Positions 27,399 through 36,769 of a stretch of DNA of 64,000 bases are shown in pieces. Under the pieces are notes generated by a model. The model worked only from the letters and a program-made list of their open reading frames with translations, had not been told where the DNA came from and ran no database searches. The translations under genes and the position numbers were made by a program. The stretch's first letter is position 1, and each line of letters starts with the position of its first letter. This stretch comes from Paenibacillus caui (GTDB lineage: Bacteria > Bacillota > Bacilli > Paenibacillales > Paenibacillaceae). The DNA lies in NCBI RefSeq assembly GCF_019904135.1, contig NZ_JAIOGQ010000022.1:17791-81790 (forward strand), given 5' to 3'.

Positions 27399-28475
27399 TT
27401 ATGGATTCCCTTTCAAATGCTGCAGCGTTTCCGGTCCCAGTTCCCCCAGCCGCCAGAGCGCAACTTTGGAAATTCCGGCTTCCAACGTTGCATCGATCCA
27501 GCCGGAAATCGTAACCTCATCTCCATACCATACGGTATGCCGGACACCGCTTTCGTCCACATAATCAAAATGAACGCTGCCGCTGGCAGCATCCCGCTGG
27601 GGAGCAGCCTCATTCTGTGCCGCAAGCTCCGCCGCCCCCTTTTCGGTCAGAGCGGTGACCTTTCCCGTTTTCGCCCAGTCAAAGCCCCCTGCGGAAAAAG
27701 CCAGCACACGTTCTCCGGGAACATGAGACATCCGGTCCGCCAGCTTGCGGATCATGTTGAAGTCTGCTTTGGGTCCCGGCCCGCTGTGGCCGCCATAAAG
27801 GTTATACGCCATCATGACATACGCGGGACCCTCCGGCAAATCGACCGATTGTACCGGCGCTCCCGGTTCCAACACAATTCTTAGGGTCTTTCCCTCCTGC
27901 CGAAGACGCTCATATAATTCCTGGAAAAATAGAGACAGCTTATCCCAGTCGCCTTTATTCATCTTTTCGTAATCGATCTCTACTCCGCTTAAGCCATACC
28001 GGGAAACCGCGTCGATAATTTGCGCGATATGCCTGTTCCGGCTTTCTTCCGTAGCGATCAGCCGCGATACAAGCTCGGGATCCTTCTGTACCGTCGTCCC
28101 GTCAGCGTTGAATCGGTCGTTGACCACGGTCAGTCCGGTGCGGGACAGCTTGTTTTCTTCCGCCGTCTCCATAATCCGGGGGAGAGCCTCCGTGAAGTCT
28201 GCCGTAAAATACAGGTTATCGTCCTGATCAAAATAAGCCGCGAACAACTGCAGCTCCTCAAGCCCTCCGGCAAGCTGCCGCAGATCGTCCGTCCCCGTTT
28301 CCCATTGCCAGTCCGCGATCCATGCGGAAAGCTCCGCTTCCGTGTATTTGGTAACCGGAACCTGCTTCCCGCCGGAATCCCCCCGCTGCCAAATCCAGAT
28401 CACGGAAAGGACGGCTACAAGCAGCACGGCCACCGCGCAAGCGGCCGCTGCCTGTTTACCCGTAGGCTTTTTCAT
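27399..28475 (-). CDS. GH18-like glycosidase, membrane-anchored or secreted
   Basis: 358 residues: an uncleaved or cleaved N-terminal helix (about 8-29, 'AAAACAVAVLLVAVLSVIWIW') and a GH18 TIM-barrel. 'YGLSGVEIDYEKM' matches the strand-4 catalytic motif with the essential Asp and Glu retained (GVEIDYE), while the first two Asp of DxxDxDxE are replaced. 'AYVMMAYNLYGGHSGPGPKA' and 'ISKVALWRLGELG' are the usual barrel strands 6 and 8. As the last gene of the operon (27 bp after the deacetylase) it probably hydrolyses the operon's own polymer, as glycosidases in synthase-dependent systems do. The modified motif fits a substrate other than chitin. Confidence 0.8.
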   Translation of the reverse strand: MKKPTGKQAAAACAVAVLLVAVLSVIWIWQRGDSGGKQVPVTKYTEAELSAWIADWQWETGTDDLRQLAGGLEELQLFAAYFDQDDNLYFTADFTEALPRIMETAEENKLSRTGLTVVNDRFNADGTTVQKDPELVSRLIATEESRNRHIAQIIDAVSRYGLSGVEIDYEKMNKGDWDKLSLFFQELYERLRQEGKTLRIVLEPGAPVQSVDLPEGPAYVMMAYNLYGGHSGPGPKADFNMIRKLADRMSHVPGERVLAFSAGGFDWAKTGKVTALTEKGAAELAAQNEAAPQRDAASGSVHFDYVDESGVRHTVWYGDEVTISGWIDATLEAGISKVALWRLGELGPETLQHLKGNP

Positions 28476-28502
28476 CGCAATCCGCTCCCCCTGCTGCCGT
28501 TA

Positions 28503-30272
28503 TTAAAAGGTTTCGATCGCCCAATCCACGGCCGTGTTGTACGCCTTCTGAATGCTGCCGATCATCCCCGCGAAGCCCGAAGGCTTGTTGTTAAAGAGAA
28601 CCCGCTTCCCATCGTCTGTCTGATTCTGATCCTGCGAGACAACCTTCACGTCTGCAAAAACGGCATCGTAAATATCATCCTTCTTGTTCTGCTCATGATA
28701 GCGCGACTCCAGCGCGACTCCGCCGGAATCGATTGAACCGTCTATGAGTTGATGATCGAGAAGTACATCATTATCCACGGTCACCCGCAGCTTATCTCCC
28801 TGAATAGCAAGTTCCAGTTGCCTGGCACTTCGGATATTGACGGGATACTGCTCGTCGTCCCGAGCCCCGGACAAGGTTTGTTCCCTTGAATAAACAGACG
28901 CTTTGTCGAACTGCAAGTCTTTCTCTTCCCATTCCACCGGAGGTAAAGCATACGAATAAATTTCTTCAGGCGCTTGTCCCGTTTTTTTCTGTTCAACGTG
29001 AATTTCATTATTCTCCAGCGTCAGACGGATAAAGGACTCTTTGGCCCGGTCGTAACGCGCATAGATCGACTGTCTTCCTACCACGTTCCCTTCAGCCTTT
29101 GCCGTGACGGTGACATCCCGTTTATCCTGCATGTCTTTCAAATAAACGGTCCCCGGCCCGGACGGAGGGGAAGTCAGGATGATCCGGTTCTCCGCAAATT
29201 CGGCGGCCCCGCTCTGCACATCCCACCGATCGGCAGCCTCCCTGTTTCCACGCACAAACTGCAGGTCCTGCCCGGTGTCCTTCCGTATTTTCATCAGCAG
29301 ATGATTGGTGGACCAATAAGAAGCCGGCTGGACTCTTGTCAGGTCGTAAAGATCGCTCCTCTTGGTGTTGTAGACGTTCCCCTCGCGGTTAAAATTCATG
29401 CTGAACAGCTTCCGAATGTTATCCGTATTCGCATCGGTAACGAGCTTGTTCATGCCCTCCCCTAGCGCGTTCGCATGCATGATCATATAGACGCCGGGCA
29501 CATAACCCAACTTGTTCGTATAAACATCTCTCATCGCATCATAATCGCCGGAAATTCGCGCTTCCATCTCGGCACGATTCTCCAGCGGAATCATGTTCTC
29601 GTCACGGATGAAATCCATCAGATAATGATTATAATATTCCACGTTCGACTTCCTGGTCAGTTCCTTCTCGTCCTTCACGCCGAGATAATGACCGTCTTTG
29701 TCGAATATATTGATATAGGTTAGACGGTACCCGTTTGTTCCCAGTTCCCAGTAACCGGATTTGGTCATCTTCCGCATATCCTTCGGCTGCATGAATTTAT
29801 GTTCGCTGTTGCCCATTTTGTTCGCATAGGACAGAAACGTGGCCTTGAAGTTATACTTCTCCAAAATCGGCCTAGCAAACAGGGCGGAATCGTTCCGACC
29901 ATCCTCAAAAGACAGGAAGAGCGCCTTCTCCGGCAGCGCCTTTCCCTTCGTGTAAAAGTCGATAACATCCTGCTGGGATATCGTCCTGTAGCCCTGCTCA
30001 TACAGCGTCTTAAGCTGGGCGTCAAGCTGGCTTTTCGAAACCAGTTTGGAGGTAGCGGTTCGTCCGACCCCGAAATAAGACAAGGCGATGAACCCCTGCT
30101 CCTGATGCCACGACGATCTGTCAGGCTCCCGATACTTGTCCAGATCAAAGATCGCGTCAACCAGTATGACGGCCAGCACCATTAAGATCAGGAACTGCGC
30201 GATCGTTTTTATGATTTTGCTGCGATTCTTCCTGCGAACATTAAGGGCAGGATTTCTCTTCCTATTCCCCAT
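28503..30272 (-). CDS. membrane-anchored polysaccharide deacetylase-like protein
   Basis: 589 residues. One N-terminal transmembrane helix (about 20-42, 'IKTIAQFLILMVLAVILVDAIF') is followed by a NodB-type deacetylase domain about 60-330. That domain starts 'FIALSYFGVGR', contains 'LFLSFEDGRNDSALFARPIL' (TFDDG-like motif with E/D) and 'KATFLSYANKMG'. The C-terminal 200 residues are a beta-rich module that could bind carbohydrate. It would sit outside the membrane and remove N-acetyl groups from the exported polymer. It lies 41 bp after the PilZ-glycosyltransferase gene and 27 bp before the GH18 gene. A His-x-x-x-His metal site typical of active NodB domains is not obvious, so activity is uncertain. 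Confidence 0.75.
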   Translation of the reverse strand: MGNRKRNPALNVRRKNRSKIIKTIAQFLILMVLAVILVDAIFDLDKYREPDRSSWHQEQGFIALSYFGVGRTATSKLVSKSQLDAQLKTLYEQGYRTISQQDVIDFYTKGKALPEKALFLSFEDGRNDSALFARPILEKYNFKATFLSYANKMGNSEHKFMQPKDMRKMTKSGYWELGTNGYRLTYINIFDKDGHYLGVKDEKELTRKSNVEYYNHYLMDFIRDENMIPLENRAEMEARISGDYDAMRDVYTNKLGYVPGVYMIMHANALGEGMNKLVTDANTDNIRKLFSMNFNREGNVYNTKRSDLYDLTRVQPASYWSTNHLLMKIRKDTGQDLQFVRGNREAADRWDVQSGAAEFAENRIILTSPPSGPGTVYLKDMQDKRDVTVTAKAEGNVVGRQSIYARYDRAKESFIRLTLENNEIHVEQKKTGQAPEEIYSYALPPVEWEEKDLQFDKASVYSREQTLSGARDDEQYPVNIRSARQLELAIQGDKLRVTVDNDVLLDHQLIDGSIDSGGVALESRYHEQNKKDDIYDAVFADVKVVSQDQNQTDDGKRVLFNNKPSGFAGMIGSIQKAYNTAVDWAIETF

Positions 30273-30313
30273 TACTGCCCATCCTCATTTCAACTCTCGA
30301 TTGATGACTTCAT

Positions 30314-32188
30314 TTAAAACGGCAACCCGAATTTTTTGGTTTTGCGCTTGCGCGCTTCCTTCTTCTCTTTGGCTTCAACATCCTGCGGTGTCTCCCTCGT
30401 CCCCCATGTCGACTTCCAGAATGTTACCCAGGCGACCGGCATTTGCCATAACAGTACAAACTCGTAAAACACGCAGAACACGAATCCGAATACCCACAGC
30501 CCGCTCTTGCGGAACAGCAGATGGGCGAGGCTCATCAGCAAAGCCATCATCAATAACCCCATCAGAAAGGTGCCCGGAAAAATACCTTGAACGATTGGAA
30601 CATACATGAGATTGTAGACGACTACAACCGGCGCCGCGATCGGGACAATCAGCCCAATGTAAAAGAACAGGGCCATGAACGGCTCCTTCCGCCAGATAAA
30701 CAAGCCTGCCCGCAGCGACTCGCGCAGCCAGGAGCGTTTCCAGCGCATTTGCTGCTTTAGAAAGACGTTCATCCGCGAAGGAACGATGGTGGAGCAGATC
30801 GCGGAATCCTGGTATCCCGTCCGGTGCGTTTTTAAAATAAAATTGGTCATGCTCCGGTCGTCGCCGAAAGTTGCCGGCCTGCCGAGGAACTTCTGGTCCA
30901 GCCAGGCATCCGCATGCCTGAGAATTAGCTCTTTTCGATAACAGGATAACGGCCCCGATAGACAAGTAACGCTGTCAAACCAGGATTCGGCTGCCTTCAT
31001 AATTCGAAAAGCGATATAATACCTTACCGTTTGCAGCTTGGTCACAGAATTTGTATATTTGTTTTCAACATCCGTTCGGCCGGCGACGCCGCCCATTCTC
31101 GGATCCTGAAAAGGCTGTACGAGGTTCCGGATCGCCGTTGGATCAAGAAAGCTATCCGAATCCACAAACACTACGAGATCGTGCTTTGCCATCTCCACGC
31201 CTTTGACAAGGGCGACCCGTTTGCCCCCATTCTCCGGCAGCACCGTATATTTCAAGCGGTCCTGGGTGGCATAGCGCTCCGCCTCACTATGAATTACGCC
31301 GATAATGTCCTGAATTTGTTCCACGGAACCGTCGGTTGACCGGTCATCCACCACGATAACTTCCAGCTTATCGACGGGATAGTCCTGATTCATGCAGCTG
31401 AGGATCGTACGCTTGATCCACTCTGCCTCGTTGAAGCAGGGGATAATGATCGATACTCCCGGCGTATAGTCCGGATTAACCGGTACGTTCCGGTACAAAG
31501 CACCGAACAAATAACGCGTCAACAGGAAAAGTGCCGCAATCAGACTGTACAGATACAACACCAGATTATATTTGAAATAAATGATGCTTTCAGCCCGCAT
31601 GAGCATAATAAAGAGCGATGCCACAAACAGCAAGGCGCTGGCCGAGTATACCGAATATCCCCAACGTTTTCTCTGAAAATAATCAGTGAGCGGCTTTTCG
31701 AATTCGATAGCCAGCATCAGCTTTTCTTCGTTGTCCGCTTCGCGTGTAAAGCGGCGAACCACGGCAGCCTCGATATTTACTCCGGCTTCAAAGCCTTCCG
31801 GCATAGTGCCGGGAGGAATGCGGAACTTGGCCTTTACCTTGTCCCCGACCTGGAAGCCGGAGGAAGCTGCCGGCAATTCAAACAGCAGTCCCGTAGCCGA
31901 TATATCAACAGCCCGGCCCTTTATTCCCGTTCTTCTCTTTTGTCCCACAGGGATAAGAAGGACTTCAAAATCCGCTACATATCTCAAGCTGAGCGTTCGC
32001 AGCTTGTTTAGATAATCGGAATCCGCCGAATCGCCGTTCGGGATCACCCGGTTGCCTCTTCGGTCGACGTTAACGCGAATATTTTCCGGATCGGGCACAT
32101 AAGAGAGCGTACGTCTGTCCATACGCGGAACGGTCAATACTTCTTCAGTCCTTTTTTCCTTTCTTCTAATCACAATCGCCGTCTCCAA
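30314..32188 (-). CDS. PilZ-domain family 2 glycosyltransferase (processive polysaccharide synthase)
   Basis: 624 residues. An N-terminal PilZ domain (about 50-175) shows 'QKRRTGIKGRAVDISATGL', i.e. basic residues followed by the DxSxxG c-di-GMP motif. Two membrane helices follow (about 180-230), then a GT2 domain (about 245-480) with 'VSIIIPCFNEAEW', 'VVDDRSTDGS', 'VFVDSDSFLDP' (DxD), 'FGDDRSMTNFIL' (TED-like GDD) and 'QQMRWKRSW' (QxxRW). C-terminal helices complete the export channel. All hallmarks of a processive synthase such as cellulose or hyaluronan synthase are present. BcsA carries PilZ at the C-terminus; here it precedes the catalytic domain. c-di-GMP activation and the sugar polymerised (GlcNAc/GlcNAcA-type) are inferred. 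Confidence 0.85.
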   Translation of the reverse strand: METAIVIRRKEKRTEEVLTVPRMDRRTLSYVPDPENIRVNVDRRGNRVIPNGDSADSDYLNKLRTLSLRYVADFEVLLIPVGQKRRTGIKGRAVDISATGLLFELPAASSGFQVGDKVKAKFRIPPGTMPEGFEAGVNIEAAVVRRFTREADNEEKLMLAIEFEKPLTDYFQRKRWGYSVYSASALLFVASLFIMLMRAESIIYFKYNLVLYLYSLIAALFLLTRYLFGALYRNVPVNPDYTPGVSIIIPCFNEAEWIKRTILSCMNQDYPVDKLEVIVVDDRSTDGSVEQIQDIIGVIHSEAERYATQDRLKYTVLPENGGKRVALVKGVEMAKHDLVVFVDSDSFLDPTAIRNLVQPFQDPRMGGVAGRTDVENKYTNSVTKLQTVRYYIAFRIMKAAESWFDSVTCLSGPLSCYRKELILRHADAWLDQKFLGRPATFGDDRSMTNFILKTHRTGYQDSAICSTIVPSRMNVFLKQQMRWKRSWLRESLRAGLFIWRKEPFMALFFYIGLIVPIAAPVVVVYNLMYVPIVQGIFPGTFLMGLLMMALLMSLAHLLFRKSGLWVFGFVFCVFYEFVLLWQMPVAWVTFWKSTWGTRETPQDVEAKEKKEARKRKTKKFGLPF

Positions 32189-32194
32189 TCCATA

Positions 32195-33514
32195 TTACAA
32201 ACTCCAGTACTGATACCCGCTGCTTGCGTATTCGGATCTCGCATAAATCCCCTTCACATCAACCATGAGTTTCGGTTGTTCCGGGCAGAATAACCTGTTA
32301 AAATCGGAAATGCTCATTTCCGTAAAAGCCCGGTGCGCAACGGCAACGATCGCGATGTTCAGTTCCTTTAAGGAAGACTGTTCGGTAAGCTCGATGCCGT
32401 ACTCTTCATAAGCCTCTTTTGGGTCAACCAACGGATCCGCCACAAGCGGCTGAATGCCGTAATCCTGCAGCTCGCGAATAATGTCGATTACCTTAGAGTT
32501 CCGGATATCGCGGCAGTTCTCTTTGAAAGACAATCCGAACACCGCGATACGCGAGTTCTTCAGATCAAGGCGCTCGCGAACGGCTGCTTTAATCACGTTC
32601 TGAGCGATATATTTGCCCATTCCGTCATTGATATGACGGCCGGCTAAAATAATTTTGGAACGGTAACCCGTATCCTCTGCCTTATAGGTCAAATAGTACG
32701 GATCGATCCCGATGCAGTGTCCGCCGACCAGGCCGGGCCGAAAATGAAGAAAATTCCATTTGGTACCCGCGGCGCGCAGCACCGCATTCGTATCGATATC
32801 CATCTGGTTGAACAGCATGGACAATTCGTTCATGAAGGCGATATTGATGTCACGCTGGGCGTTTTCGATCACCTTGGCCGCCTCAGCTACTTTGATGCTC
32901 TCCGCCCGGTGCACGCCGGCCTCAATAATCAGCTCGTACAGCTTGGCTACCGTACCCAGGGCCTCCTCATCACTTCCAGAGACGATTTTGACGATGTTCT
33001 CCAGACGGTGGGTGTTATCTCCCGGGTTAATCCGCTCCGGCGAATATCCAACCTTGAAATCGACTCCGCAGCTAAGCCCCGACTCTGCTTCCAGAATCGG
33101 AATGCACACTTCCTCCGTCACTCCTGGATATACCGTCGACTCGTATACAACGACCGAGCCCTTAGTCAGTTTGCTTCCTACCATACGGCTTGCGCTTCGT
33201 ACATACTTTAAATCGGGTACGTTTCCGCTCTTCACCGGCGTTGGAACCGCTACAAGAAAACAGCGCACCCCCGAAAGCTTGTCCGGATCGGAGGTAAACT
33301 CCGCCTCACAGCTGAGAAGCGCCTCCTCTCCTATGTCTCCGGTAATATCCCTGCCGCTTCGGTAATGATCCACCTTTTCCGCACTCAAGTCGAAACCGAT
33401 CACATCCGCTTTTTTCGAGAATGCAACGGCTAGTGGCAGCCCGACGTATCCAAGGCCAACCACGGCCATTTTTTCCTGGCGATCTATAATATTTTCATAT
33501 AATCCCATTGTCAT
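32195..33514 (-). CDS. nucleotide-sugar dehydrogenase (UDP-GlcNAc/UDP-glucose 6-dehydrogenase family)
   Basis: 439 residues with an N-terminal Rossmann fold ('MAVVGLGYVGLPLAVAFSK'), middle helical domain and C-terminal UDP-binding domain. The catalytic cysteine sits in 'GLVGGHCIGIDPYYLTYKA', and 'SPERINPGDNTHRLENIVKIV' is typical of the TviB/WbpO branch that oxidises UDP-GlcNAc (or UDP-GalNAc) to the uronic acid; UDP-glucose dehydrogenases lack this exact stretch. It overlaps the upstream deacetylase gene by 4 bp (ATGA) and ends 6 bp before the synthase, so it supplies the synthase with an activated uronic acid. Subfamily choice is inference. Confidence 0.88.
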   Translation of the reverse strand: MTMGLYENIIDRQEKMAVVGLGYVGLPLAVAFSKKADVIGFDLSAEKVDHYRSGRDITGDIGEEALLSCEAEFTSDPDKLSGVRCFLVAVPTPVKSGNVPDLKYVRSASRMVGSKLTKGSVVVYESTVYPGVTEEVCIPILEAESGLSCGVDFKVGYSPERINPGDNTHRLENIVKIVSGSDEEALGTVAKLYELIIEAGVHRAESIKVAEAAKVIENAQRDINIAFMNELSMLFNQMDIDTNAVLRAAGTKWNFLHFRPGLVGGHCIGIDPYYLTYKAEDTGYRSKIILAGRHINDGMGKYIAQNVIKAAVRERLDLKNSRIAVFGLSFKENCRDIRNSKVIDIIRELQDYGIQPLVADPLVDPKEAYEEYGIELTEQSSLKELNIAIVAVAHRAFTEMSISDFNRLFCPEQPKLMVDVKGIYARSEYASSGYQYWSL

Positions 33515-34977
33515 TTCGTCCCCGCTGTTATAGAATCCTGTTCTTTTATCAAGTCAGCCATTTTTACAAAAGTGAAGCCTCTTTTTTTCAAATCGTCCAG
33601 CACAGTCGGCAGCGCCTCGATCGTATGAATGTCATCAAGCATGTGCAGCAAAATGACGCTTCCTTGTTTTGTCTGTTTCATAACTCCGTTTATAATGTCG
33701 TCTGCGCTGTTGGCGGCATCCCAGTCCAGCGTCGTTACGTCATACATCGCGATCACGGGATAGCCAGCCGCAGCGATCGCCTTGGCCCGTTCGTCATCCA
33801 CTACGCCTGTCGGAGGACGGAACAGCATGACAGGCTGCTCCTGAATTGCTTCCGTAATCACTTGATGGGCTCTGACTATATCCTCTTGCAGTTCCTTCGG
33901 AGTCAGGGAGGTGACCACCGGATGGCTATAGGAGTGGTTGGCTACATCATGACCGCCTTCAACCATTGCCCGCGCCAGATTTGGATTATTCTCCACCCCT
34001 TTGGCGCGGAGAAAGAACGTCGCAACCACATCATGCTCGGCCAAAATATCCAGAATACGGGTAACCGTTTTATCGCTGCCGAAATCGTCAAATGTTAGGG
34101 CGATCAGCTTTTTGTTCGTTTCCACATTGTAGACAAGCTTGTATTTAGCATCTTTGTAGTCCGGATTAACCTTGGCCGCATCGTAACCTGGAATTTGCTC
34201 CAGCGGTTTTCTTACACCGCCGTTCTTCACCAATTGATCCAGCGTGATCAGCTTATAGCCGATGTCGTTGGCGGCCTCGGCTATATATTTGATGGAAGGG
34301 ATAACCTCCGGATTAATATCGGTGTTTAACGAAATGATTCCGCCTCTCGACATATATCTTCTCACATAATCGCCGATCGCCTTGGCATCTTTCATATCAC
34401 GATCTTTGGGGTTTATATTATAGCTGACAACCGCCTTCATCCCCAATTGCGCGACGGCCAAAGGAACATCCTCCGTATAATCCCCGGAACGAGTCCTTAC
34501 ATACTGGGGCTGTGTTCCCGTTTCCCGCTTGATCACTTCGTTGGTCAGCTTGATTTCCTTATAGATTTGTTCATAGTTCAGTTTACTCATATCAAGCTGA
34601 TTCAGCGTGTTGTTCTCAATCTCGTGGCCTCTCGCCAAAATTTCCTCCGCGAGATCCGGCTCTTCCGCTACTCTCATGCCCGGAAGAAAAAAGGTCGCCT
34701 TGATCTGATACTTATCCAGTTCATTCAAAAGAGCCTTCATGGTCTCTTTATCACCCATACCGTTAAAGGTTAAGGCCAGTTCCTTTCTGCCTGTATACAC
34801 ATATGGAATTTCAATGCTTTTTTCACCGGTGTACCGTTCTACCTTCTGAACGGGCTTGGTCGCTTCCCTCGTACCGGTCTGATACGCTTCTTCTCCGCCG
34901 GATAGACCACAGCCGGATAGCAACATCAGCACCGCTAAAAATAAAACTATTTGCGGAATAATTACTTTGCATCGCAC
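33511..34977 (-). CDS. lipoprotein with two NodB polysaccharide deacetylase domains
   Basis: 488 residues from a GTG at 34977, chosen because the next residues form a lipoprotein signal ending in a lipobox 'LMLLSGCG'; AAAGGGG lies upstream at 12 nt. The open frame continues 30 codons further but with no usable ribosome binding site. Domain 1 (about 75-275) has a degenerate active site: 'LALTFNGMGDKET' replaces TFDDG and the HxxxH pair is 'EIENNTLNQ'. Domain 2 (about 300-480) is intact with 'IALTFDDFGSDKT', 'HDVANHSYSHP' and 'RPPTGVVDDE'. It is the first gene of the exopolysaccharide operon and would act at the outer face of the membrane. Domain 1 probably binds rather than cleaves. Confidence 0.88.
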   Translation of the reverse strand: MRCKVIIPQIVLFLAVLMLLSGCGLSGGEEAYQTGTREATKPVQKVERYTGEKSIEIPYVYTGRKELALTFNGMGDKETMKALLNELDKYQIKATFFLPGMRVAEEPDLAEEILARGHEIENNTLNQLDMSKLNYEQIYKEIKLTNEVIKRETGTQPQYVRTRSGDYTEDVPLAVAQLGMKAVVSYNINPKDRDMKDAKAIGDYVRRYMSRGGIISLNTDINPEVIPSIKYIAEAANDIGYKLITLDQLVKNGGVRKPLEQIPGYDAAKVNPDYKDAKYKLVYNVETNKKLIALTFDDFGSDKTVTRILDILAEHDVVATFFLRAKGVENNPNLARAMVEGGHDVANHSYSHPVVTSLTPKELQEDIVRAHQVITEAIQEQPVMLFRPPTGVVDDERAKAIAAAGYPVIAMYDVTTLDWDAANSADDIINGVMKQTKQGSVILLHMLDDIHTIEALPTVLDDLKKRGFTFVKMADLIKEQDSITAGTK

Positions 34978-35152
34978 TTTAAGCGGAATCCCCTTTAGTA
35001 TTAATCTCTCAATTTTTAACAAATACAGGACTATAGTACCTCTATAAAACCTACATAAAGATACCATCTTCCTGCCCTAAATTCTACAAGTTTTTAAAAA
35101 ATTTCAGTCTCAAATATTTACTCGGAAAAGTCTCAAGAAAGTCGTAATACGA

Positions 35153-35203
35153 AAGGGGCCTGTCCCTTTAAGCAGTAAAAGCTGCTTTAGAGACAGGCCC
35201 CTT
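35153..35203 (-). terminator. terminator between signalling peptide gene and exopolysaccharide operon
   Basis: A perfect 12-bp outer stem (AAGGGGCCTGTC at 35153-35164 with 35192-35203) encloses a second short GCAG/CTGC hairpin. It lies 33 bp after the peptide gene. The T-tract is weak (TTCGTATT), so some readthrough into the exopolysaccharide genes is possible. Confidence 0.75.
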
Positions 35204-35235
35204 CATATGGAATTTATTACTTTGTGTTCTTCGAA

Positions 35236-35337
35236 TTAAAATCCGCCTACACCATGAGTAAATGGAGTGATCACAGTAACACTGAAAGCTGCTGCAGCAC
35301 TAACCGTAAACAGTAACATGGCCAATCTTTTTTTCAT
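35236..35337 (-). CDS. 33-aa secreted signalling peptide precursor (Phr/Aim-like)
   Basis: A 33-codon gene whose ATG (35335-35337) lies inside the 3' end of the HTH-TPR regulator in another frame, overlapping it by 38 bp. AAGGGAG 9 nt upstream is a good ribosome binding site. The product has a basic start (MKKR), a hydrophobic secretion helix with an Ala-rich stretch (AMLLFTVSAAAAF) and a short C-terminus ending 'PFTHGVGGF'. Size, signal, C-terminal candidate pheromone and overlap with a TPR receptor are exactly the layout of Phr, NprX, PapR and AimP genes. The active peptide is expected to be the last 5-9 residues after export, proteolysis and Opp-type re-import; its exact ends cannot be read from sequence. 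Confidence 0.78.
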   Translation of the reverse strand: MKKRLAMLLFTVSAAAAFSVTVITPFTHGVGGF

Positions 35338-36700
35338 TGAGACTCGCTCCCTTTTTAATTAAATTTTTATAAGCTTCTTGAGCTTGATTAGTAGCGAACT
35401 GCCTGAAATCTTCGAATAAACCAACGCACTTGATAATGCCAAAATCGCTATTGCTGGCGACTGCAGATGCAAGGCTGTTTATGATGCACTGGATCCCTTC
35501 TTCATATCGCTGTCTATGCAAATGATAAGCTGCAAGTTCGGCCATTAAGTTCATATACCGATCGGCTACCATTTGCTGAGTATACGTACCTGCAACTTTA
35601 TTGATGTCATCATAGGAAGCGATTTGCTTCTCAAATCGGCGAAGCACATCATCCACATCAATATTAAATCGATTAGCAGCTTCAAGTATTTTAACCAAAG
35701 CTGGAAGAATTTCAGCCTCTCTCAAAGCAATATAATCGGCATAATCTGTGAGTACAGATACGTTCCCCATCATTAGCTTATAAAGAAAAGTATTGGCTTC
35801 AGCCAAGCTTCCATACTGCTCCATAATCTGATAGGCTTCCTCGGTGGTCTCCTTGACCCAGCTCATGTCTGAATACAAAGAGACAAAACGTAGGGCTTCT
35901 ACGTACTCACCACGTTCTTCACAAACTGCTGATTGTAACAAATATGCATATAAGATATACAGAAACAACGGATAAATAGTTTCCCTGGGCTGTTCCGAAA
36001 ACTTCTTATTATCATAAACTAGATCATACTGAATAGCGGCTCTGTACCCCAACTCCTTCGCCAAGTCATTGACCTTGTCCCAATTTCGCAGCGAAGCATA
36101 CATATTGGCCAAATCTTTCAATGCATCAAGCTGCTCCTCTTCGGTCAACCGGTCCACATAAGGCTCAAACTGAACAGCTGCCCGAAGGTTTTCTTGCTGG
36201 TCTTGACCGACTGTAATTGTAAATAAACGGTATTGAGCCAGAGCCAAACGTTCGGAATGCTGGTACTTCTCACTTTCTGCGACAACCTTATACAAAATTT
36301 CTGCTGCTGCAGTTTTCCCCTGACGAAAAAAGTCTTCTGCCGTCTCAAATATCGCCGGAATATAAGAAAGGTTATCTGTCATTTGCCATACAATACGCCC
36401 AATGCAGTCCAGCTTGTCCAATTCCGCACAGCGATATAAGAACGGCCGGATTCTTCTCCAGTTGGGTGCAGCGTGTACAAAGCATTCATCTACATATAAG
36501 TCATAGAAAGCGCCTTCTTCAAGGCCCATCCCCAAAGTAATCCGATCCAACTGCCCCATGGCGATCGGCCGGTTTCCGTTGATGATTGCACTGATTGTTC
36601 CGGGATTCACACCGGAAATTTCCGCGAAATGGTGAATTGTCTTTCCTTCTTGCTTTAAATAATTCTCAAGCTCTGCGCGTATCGTGGTTGTAGGTTCCAA
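35300..36700 (-). CDS. HTH-TPR peptide-responsive regulator (RRNPP-like)
   Basis: 466 residues starting at TTG behind a GGGGGGG tract. Residues 1-65 are a Cro/C1-type helix-turn-helix ('IHHFAEISGVNPGTISAIINGNRP'). The rest is a series of helical TPR-like repeats (for example 'AAEILYKVVAESEKYQHSERLALAQYR' and 'EEGIQCIINSLASAVASN'), the layout of PlcR, NprR, Rgg and AimR. The 3' end overlaps a small secreted-peptide gene, a strong sign of a receptor-pheromone pair. A consensus promoter lies upstream. Targets are unknown; the exopolysaccharide operon immediately downstream on the same strand is an obvious candidate. Confidence 0.78.
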   Translation of the reverse strand: MEPTTTIRAELENYLKQEGKTIHHFAEISGVNPGTISAIINGNRPIAMGQLDRITLGMGLEEGAFYDLYVDECFVHAAPNWRRIRPFLYRCAELDKLDCIGRIVWQMTDNLSYIPAIFETAEDFFRQGKTAAAEILYKVVAESEKYQHSERLALAQYRLFTITVGQDQQENLRAAVQFEPYVDRLTEEEQLDALKDLANMYASLRNWDKVNDLAKELGYRAAIQYDLVYDNKKFSEQPRETIYPLFLYILYAYLLQSAVCEERGEYVEALRFVSLYSDMSWVKETTEEAYQIMEQYGSLAEANTFLYKLMMGNVSVLTDYADYIALREAEILPALVKILEAANRFNIDVDDVLRRFEKQIASYDDINKVAGTYTQQMVADRYMNLMAELAAYHLHRQRYEEGIQCIINSLASAVASNSDFGIIKCVGLFEDFRQFATNQAQEAYKNLIKKGASLNEKKIGHVTVYG

Positions 36701-36769
36701 ATGACCCCCCCTTCAACGACATCCAAGGAATAGACATCCAAAATTTAGTAAAATCACCTTATACCAGTA

